The notes under the pieces were generated by a model. That model saw only the letters and a list, made by a program, of their open reading frames with translations, searched no databases and was not told where the DNA came from. 62,205 bases of DNA from positions 1 to 62,205 of the forward strand of contig JADFOJ010000008.1 of the NCBI GenBank assembly GCA_022562915.1, in the 5' to 3' direction. Below, piece after piece: positions 57,968 through 62,205 of the stretch. This DNA is from Planctomycetota bacterium. Lineage in GTDB: Bacteria > Planctomycetota > Phycisphaerae > Phycisphaerales > SM1A02. Numbering within the stretch: position 1 is the first letter of the stretch; every line of letters begins with the position of its first letter. The translations under genes and the position numbers were made by a program.

Positions 57968-58834
57968 CTACGGCGCCGACGGGTCGGCGTACAGCACGTA
58001 GGTGCTCGTGGAGTCGAATGGCCGATCGAGCGCCATCGCGATCGTGACGGTGAACGGATACGGCACCTGCGGCCGGGCATTGTTCACCTGGATGATCTCG
58101 CCGCCGACCTGGCTGCCGGCTTCGTCGAAGAATGTCAGGGCGATGCCGATGTCGCGGACCTCTTCAGCAGCGTTCATGACGCTGCCGGAGATCGTCATCG
58201 ACGAGAAGTCGATCACGTTGGCGCGGTGGTGCGGGTAGACCCGGACGAAGTGACCGCCGGTCAGTACGTTGTAGTCGTACCGTGCGGGCGTGCCGGTGTA
58301 TGTCTTGTAGTTGAAGGCAGCGTTGCTGAGATACACCTCGAACCCCAGCGGTGAGAAGCCCGCCTTGCGGAATTCCTCCACACGGTGCTGCTCGGACTCC
58401 CGCTTGGCGCGGCGGGCCATGTAGTCCTGCCGTTGGGCAGTTCTCGCCGCGTGGCGGGCCTCGTGCTGCGAGCGGGCCTCGTCGACACGCTGCCGCTGCG
58501 CGTCGCGCCGGGCGGCGGCCTGGAACGCATGGTACTGCTCGAAGTCCCGACCGAGTTCGTGGTGGTCCTGGATGAACCGGCGCAGCTCATCGCGCTCGCG
58601 CTGCCAGACGGCCGCTTCCATCTTCGACTCGGCCAGCGCGTTGCGCAGCGCATCCACCGTACTCTGCAGGTCCTCGATCTGTTGCAGCAGCGCGTCGATG
58701 GGGTGCATCGGTCCGGCCGGGGGTTCGGTCGCGTTCTGGGCAGGGGCCACCGATGCCGGCAGCATGGCGAGCGTGACGATGATGGTCCGGGCGTGAGATC
58801 GCCGGGTGCGCGTCATGTGAGTGATGCCTGTCAT
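57968..58834 (-). CDS. Secreted coiled-coil protein with FxLyD-like C-terminal domain
   Basis: 288 residues. A signal peptide ends near SVAPAQN. A coiled coil of about 130 residues rich in Arg, Glu, Gln and Ala follows. The C-terminal beta-sandwich-like domain (SMTISGSVMNAAEEVRDIGI, FFDEAGSQVGG, PYPFTVTIAM) resembles FxLyD-type domains. GGAGG 8 nt before ATG 58834 fixes the start; a second ATG at 58816 is weaker. Location is periplasmic or extracellular. It probably belongs to a minus-strand unit with the genes at 57507 and 58911. Confidence 0.72.
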   Translation of the reverse strand: MTGITHMTRTRRSHARTIIVTLAMLPASVAPAQNATEPPAGPMHPIDALLQQIEDLQSTVDALRNALAESKMEAAVWQRERDELRRFIQDHHELGRDFEQYHAFQAAARRDAQRQRVDEARSQHEARHAARTAQRQDYMARRAKRESEQHRVEEFRKAGFSPLGFEVYLSNAAFNYKTYTGTPARYDYNVLTGGHFVRVYPHHRANVIDFSSMTISGSVMNAAEEVRDIGIALTFFDEAGSQVGGEIIQVNNARPQVPYPFTVTIAMALDRPFDSTSTYVLYADPSAP

Positions 58835-58910
58835 GGAGATGCCTCCGGTCGCGGCGCACCAATCGCGCCACACACCTCTGACGGTGTCGCGGCCGGGATC
58901 CGTCGCAAAG

Positions 58911-59324
58911 TCATGCGTCGGGGCCGAGTATTTCTCGCAGGTCGCGAGCCCGCTCGATGAGCCTCTCGCGGTCATCATCGACGGGCTGCATGACGTAGTG
59001 CCACTCGATGCGGCTCGTGAGGGTGCCTGGGACAGCCTCGGCGATGAGGTCCAGCCCCACCGTGTCCCACCACGGGGCCTTGGCCTTGCCCGAGGTCATC
59101 ATCGGCTCGTACCCATCGCGCTCCAGCCGGACGTCGTAGGTCCCGTAGTGGTCGAAATCGACCTCCACGGGCGTCCGTCCGACCTCCCGGTCGTTCAGCC
59201 ACAACAGGGCCCCGGACGGCTCGGTGGTGATCGCGAGCGTCCGCCGGATGCATCCGGTGGAACTCCAGACCACCCCGGCCAGCAGGGCGAAGACCCCGAT
59301 CCGAGAGAGATGCCACCGGGTCAT
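58911..59324 (-). CDS. PEGA-domain lipoprotein
   Basis: 137 residues. Signal peptide with lipobox SSTGC (Cys25), followed by a PEGA domain at about 30-75 (ITTEPSGALLWLNDREVGRT, then YDVRLERDGYEP). PEGA domains are small surface beta-sandwiches, often in outer-membrane-associated proteins. The C-terminal 60 residues carry Trp-rich and helical parts. A Ser-Thr-Gly before the Cys is consistent with outer-membrane sorting. It is 43 bp downstream of lptB in the same direction and may be cotranscribed. Confidence 0.8.
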   Translation of the reverse strand: MTRWHLSRIGVFALLAGVVWSSTGCIRRTLAITTEPSGALLWLNDREVGRTPVEVDFDHYGTYDVRLERDGYEPMMTSGKAKAPWWDTVGLDLIAEAVPGTLTSRIEWHYVMQPVDDDRERLIERARDLREILGPDA

Positions 59325-59367
59325 GGCGTCATAGTAACGTCCACGGGAAAAACCGAGGCGACCCCCG

Positions 59368-60129
59368 CTATGCGCGTTTTCGATCGGCGGGCGAATCGTC
59401 GAACTCGTCGCCGCGGAAGGTCGAGGCGAGGTAGGCGTCGCGCACCACCGGATCGTTGATGATCACGCGCGGCGTACCCTCGCTGAGGTTCTTGCCGTCG
59501 TGGATGATGTAGGCGCGGTCGCAGATCCGCAGGGTCTGCTGCACGTTGTGGTCGGTGATGAGTATGGAGATCCCGTCGTCGACCAGCCGCCTGACCTCGC
59601 GCTGGAGTTCCTCCACGCTGTGCGGATCGACCCCGGCGAACGGTTCATCGAGCAGCAGCAGCTTCGGTCGGGTGATCAGCGCCCGGGCGATCTCCAGCCG
59701 GCGCCGCTCGCCCCCGGAGCACGTGCGTGCGAGGTCGAGCGACTTGTGTACCAGGCCGAACTGCTCCAGGAGCTGCTTTGCCCGTGCCACGCGCTGGGCC
59801 TTGGAGAGCTTGAGCGTCTCCAGGATCGCCAGCAGGTTGTCTTCGACGGTGAGCCGCTGGAACACGCTCGGCTCCTGGCTGAGGTAGCCCATGCCGGCCT
59901 GGGCGTGCCGGTACATCGGCTGCGTCGTGACGTCGTGCTCAGCGAACACGATCGTGCCGGCCTCCGGCGTGATCATGCCGATGATCATCCGGAAGGTCGT
60001 GGTCTTGCCCGCACCGTTGCGGCCGAGCAGACCGACGATCTCGCCGGGGTCCACCGCCAGGCATACCTGGTCGACGACCGTGCGGCCGTCGTAGCTCTTG
60101 ACGAGATCCCGGACGGTGAGCAGCGACAC
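59368..60129 (-). CDS. lptB: LPS export ABC transporter ATP-binding protein LptB
   Basis: A 253-residue ABC ATPase. Walker A GRNGAGKTT at 36-44, Q-loop near GYLSQEPSVF, signature CSGGERRRLEIARAL, Walker B LLLLDEPFAGVDP and His-switch TDHN. The stretch FAGVDP and the length match LptB, which powers LPS transfer from the inner membrane via LptFG. No lptA, lptC or lptFG is adjacent. The start at 60129 is the first Met of the family-like region. A family B hairpin lies 24 bp upstream. Confidence 0.92.
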   Translation of the reverse strand: MSLLTVRDLVKSYDGRTVVDQVCLAVDPGEIVGLLGRNGAGKTTTFRMIIGMITPEAGTIVFAEHDVTTQPMYRHAQAGMGYLSQEPSVFQRLTVEDNLLAILETLKLSKAQRVARAKQLLEQFGLVHKSLDLARTCSGGERRRLEIARALITRPKLLLLDEPFAGVDPHSVEELQREVRRLVDDGISILITDHNVQQTLRICDRAYIIHDGKNLSEGTPRVIINDPVVRDAYLASTFRGDEFDDSPADRKRA

Positions 60130-60152
60130 GGCCGTCAGTATACCGGCGGTGG

Positions 60153-60254
60153 GAGAAAATAGACCGGGACTAATTTCCAGCCGGTCGCCTACTGCAACGC
60201 CGCGACGGCAGCCTGGAAATTAGTCCCGGTCTATTTTCTCCTCGACCGTGCCAC
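60153..60254. terminator. Family B hairpin with adjoining family A half unit
   Basis: Perfect 28-bp arms (60153-60180 and 60213-60240; core GAGAAAATAGACCGGGACTA, loop 32 nt), followed at once by CTCGACCGTGCCAC (60241-60254), a family A arm. It lies just after the stop of the upstream minus-strand gene (stop at 60257) and before lptB. Confidence 0.78.
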
Positions 60255-60256
60255 AA

Positions 60257-60649
60257 CTATTTCAGAAACCGGATCGTCATCGGGTATCGGAAGAACTCGC
60301 CGCGGCCGGCCGACACGGCACCGCGGACGAGGTTGACCACTCCGACGATGTACAACACCGGAAGCGCGATGATCCCGATGAGCGTCAGGATCGCCACGAT
60401 GTGATACAGCACGAACGAGAGTATCGCGTTGAGCATCTCGCGCCCGTGATCGTCGACGAAGGGCGACTCGTCCTTGCGGATCAGCCAGAGCACCAGCGGC
60501 GCCAGGATCGCGGGGCCGAACAGGAACGCCACGAGCGGAGAAAGATGGATGGCGATCCCGAAGTGGCGGTCGGTATCGCTGCGGGATCTCGCGCCGGGTT
60601 CGGCGTACGAACCGGCTTCGGCAGCCTCGGCATTCATCGCGACGCTCAT
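60257..60649 (-). CDS. DUF4870-family membrane protein
   Basis: 130 residues. A hydrophilic Ala/Glu-rich N terminus of about 28 residues precedes about three membrane helices: HLSPLVAFLFGPAILAPLVL; ILSFVLYHIVAILTLIGIIA and on; and VLYIVGVVNLVRGAVSAG. The conserved DDHGREMLN motif between helices 1 and 2 is typical of DUF4870/Tic20-like proteins. Function unknown. The start is ATG 60649. Confidence 0.85.
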   Translation of the reverse strand: MSVAMNAEAAEAGSYAEPGARSRSDTDRHFGIAIHLSPLVAFLFGPAILAPLVLWLIRKDESPFVDDHGREMLNAILSFVLYHIVAILTLIGIIALPVLYIVGVVNLVRGAVSAGRGEFFRYPMTIRFLK

Positions 60650-60704
60650 GACGGGCCTCCTCTACGCCCTTCTTGGGAGTTCCGGGAGGCGGATTGCAGC
60701 CCCG

Positions 60705-61592
60705 CTATTCCTCCGCAGCCGCTGTCTCGGCGGTGGGCTGCCCGCTTTCGGCCTTGACCGGGCGGGCCTCATCGTCCCAGTCGTCGGGGTGCAGCCGGCT
60801 CGCGATGGCCCCGATGATCAGGTTCAGGTCGCGGAACTTGTAGTCGTCGAGCTTGATTCGAGTGCCGTCGGTGTGCACGACCCAGGCGATCGACTTGGCC
60901 ATCCACCGGCCCATATCGATGTCCGCGATCCGGGGCCGGGTCCAGCTGCCCTTCGGCGTGTGCAGCGTTCCCTCGTCGTCCAGGCGGTACACGCGCCGCC
61001 TCGCGGCGAAGTACATCCACAGGTAGTACGGCACGCACGGGAGGCACAGCATGAACGCCCACTGCGTGAGCCGATCGTACTTGCCGGGCGCGGTCACTTC
61101 GTCGAGTTGCTCGATCGCCACCCCCGTCTGCTCGAAGGCCGCGTTCGCCTCGGGATACTCCTGCTCGGTCAGCGGCAGGTGCCGTTCGGCGACCAGCCCG
61201 TTGCGAATGATGGCAAGCAGCGAGATCCACCACAGATCGTCGCTGGCCTGCAGCTTCTCGCGGACGGCCTTCACGGCCTCCTCAAAATCCGCCGCCGTTG
61301 CTATGGGATCGCTGCCCGTCCGGCCGAGCTCGCGCTTCATGACGGCGTCCATTTCGGCGAGGACCATGGCGTGGGCCGCCTCGGCCTCCGGCGTGAGCCG
61401 GCCGCGCGATTGTTCGGTGGTCAGCGCGTCCCTGCTGGTCTGAATCAACTGCAGACGCGCGGACAGTTCCTGGTCGCGCGGAATGGCGATGACGTAGTCC
61501 CAGACGCCCCACACGCCGAAGACCAGGCACACCACCGCGATGATGATCATCCGCCAGGCGTACCCGCGCGAGACCCGTACTTCGATGGCCAT
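60705..61592 (-). CDS. Membrane protein of unknown function
   Basis: 295 residues. A membrane helix near 14-35 (WRMIIIAVVCLVFGVWGVWDY), a helical coiled-coil-like region of about 120 residues, a second hydrophobic segment (QWAFMLCLPCVPYYLWMYFA), then a soluble domain with YRLDDEGTLHTPKGSWTRPR and KLDDYKFRDLNLII that resembles a PH-like fold by pattern only. AAGGA 6 nt before ATG 61592 fixes the start. It is the first gene of the minus-strand group here. A TCTACGCGTAGA palindrome lies at 61691-61702, about 100 bp upstream. Confidence 0.7.
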   Translation of the reverse strand: MAIEVRVSRGYAWRMIIIAVVCLVFGVWGVWDYVIAIPRDQELSARLQLIQTSRDALTTEQSRGRLTPEAEAAHAMVLAEMDAVMKRELGRTGSDPIATAADFEEAVKAVREKLQASDDLWWISLLAIIRNGLVAERHLPLTEQEYPEANAAFEQTGVAIEQLDEVTAPGKYDRLTQWAFMLCLPCVPYYLWMYFAARRRVYRLDDEGTLHTPKGSWTRPRIADIDMGRWMAKSIAWVVHTDGTRIKLDDYKFRDLNLIIGAIASRLHPDDWDDEARPVKAESGQPTAETAAAEE

Positions 61593-61741
61593 GATGTTCC
61601 TTCGGTGTGAGAGAGATCTTTCCATCGGTCGCGGGCTGCCGGCCGTCCGGCGGGCCCCCGCAGCGTGCCAAACCCTCCGGGGCTCTCCTCTCTACGCGTA
61701 GAAGCAAGGTTCGTTCGGAAAGGCATGGATCGGGGGGCGTC

Positions 61742-61905
61742 TTAGAGCGGGTTCACTCCATCTGTAGCGTTCTGAGCACGATCATCTCCGCTGTGGTGAC
61801 GTCGCCGAATCTCGGAATATCAGGAATATGCCGTCGATCCGGCGGCGCCGCCACAGCGAAGAGCATCGCACTCAGAACGCTACACCTGGAGTGAACCCGC
61901 TCTAA
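61742..61905. repeat. 164-bp fold-back (MITE-like) element
   Basis: The ends TTAGAGCGGGTTCACTCCA ... and ... TGGAGTGAACCCGCTCTAA begin 35-bp terminal inverted repeats (61742-61776 and 61871-61905) matching at 33 of 35 positions. The next 30 bp inward still pair at about 22 positions, so nearly the whole element folds on itself. It encodes nothing credible. It lies in the 445-bp gap (61593-62037) between divergent genes; the rest of the gap holds the small TCTACGCGTAGA palindrome and no gene. The structure is that of a MITE or a long transcribed hairpin. Confidence 0.8.
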
Positions 61906-62037
61906 TCCGCCATTGCCCGAAGCAACGTCCGATTCTCGCCCCACAGGGTCGCTGTCGCGGGTGGGGCAGGTGCATGGAATGGATCCGGCCCGGCCCGTGT
62001 CAGGAAAGACGGCAACGTACCAACAGGGAGATCCACC

Positions 62038-62205
62038 ATGGCCGCCAGTCAATCACGTTGTGTCCGCCGAGAGTTCACGCCGGTGCTGGTGGGTCTGTGT
62101 GCCGCCATCACCCTGCCGGCCGGATGCAGCACCGACGCCCGGACCGGTGCTCTGCTCGGCGCCGGGATCGGCGCCCTCGCCGGCCAGGCGATCGGCGGCG
62201 ACACC
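62038..62205 (+). CDS. Glycine-zipper lipoprotein, 5' part (3' end outside window)
   Basis: 56 residues visible. GGGAG 8 nt before ATG 62038. The signal peptide ends in a lipobox LPAGC (Cys30), followed by a glycine zipper (TGALLGAGIGALAGQAIGGD) like the 17-kDa antigen/SlyB outer-membrane lipoproteins. The rest lies beyond the window. Confidence 0.8.
   Translation, partial: MAASQSRCVRREFTPVLVGLCAAITLPAGCSTDARTGALLGAGIGALAGQAIGGDT

Noticed and set aside
1..62205. tRNA, rRNA, CRISPR arrays, insertion sequences and prophage genes
   Set aside because: No cloverleaf-like block, rRNA conserved stretch, regularly spaced repeat array, transposase, integrase or phage structural gene was recognised on reading; a dedicated RNA scan was not possible.

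Overview
The window is GC-rich, densely coded bacterial chromosome. The organism is most likely a planctomycete of the Phycisphaerae type; this is inferred from gene content, not measured. Five secreted proteins end in paired dockerin-like modules of the form D-x-D-G-D-x-x-V-G-I-x-D-F-L-x-L-L-x-x-W. There is a PEP-CTERM-like sorting tail (VPTPGT, hydrophobic stretch, Arg cluster), a WD40 protein with a helical tail of the kind fused to planctomycete kinases, a HAF-repeat protein, and right-handed beta-helix proteins ending in MGAYEF. LptB, TolC, HlyD and several lipoproteins indicate a Gram-negative envelope.

Layout. 1-4.5 kb: end of a WD40 protein, a VKOR/thioredoxin-fold membrane fusion and argS. 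4.6-12 kb: arsC-like phosphatase, a B12-domain/MeaB GTPase fusion, a GH130 phosphorylase, a PEP-CTERM-like protein and a tricorn-type protease. 12-27 kb: PrpD-family dehydratase, vWA protein, two dockerin-tailed proteins, fructose bisphosphatase, thiolase, a jacalin-like lipoprotein, PlsC acyltransferase, a SpoIIE phosphatase, a ruvB remnant and ubiX. 27-35 kb, minus strand: TolC and HlyD, then an ECF sigma factor translationally coupled to a giant membrane VIT-vWA protein. 35-45.6 kb: a GH35-like protein lacking both catalytic glutamates, an orphan DNA methylase and three dockerin-tailed secreted proteins, one with a stop codon inside its signal peptide. 45.6-48 kb: a VapC toxin-antitoxin pair, a phosphoesterase and tsaB. 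48-52 kb: a signalling cluster of HTH-receiver, HDOD-histidine kinase and pseudo-receiver-GAF. 52-62 kb: dnaE, a class IV aminotransferase, lipoproteins, lptB and small membrane proteins.

Non-coding structure stands out. Three hairpins of one family (AAAAYAGACCGGG arms) each lie just after a stop codon and look like terminators. A second family (arm GGGTGGCACGGTCGAG) occupies three convergent intergenic regions. A 164-bp fold-back element lies at 61742-61905. Several genes without a Shine-Dalgarno have a TAnnnT box 6-9 nt before the start codon, which suggests leaderless transcripts.

The best candidates for undescribed biology are the sigma/VIT-vWA pair, the three-gene signalling cluster, the glutamate-less GH35 protein, the B12-GTPase fusion without its mutase subunit, and the two 3'-end repeat families. 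No rRNA, tRNA, CRISPR array, insertion sequence or prophage was recognised.
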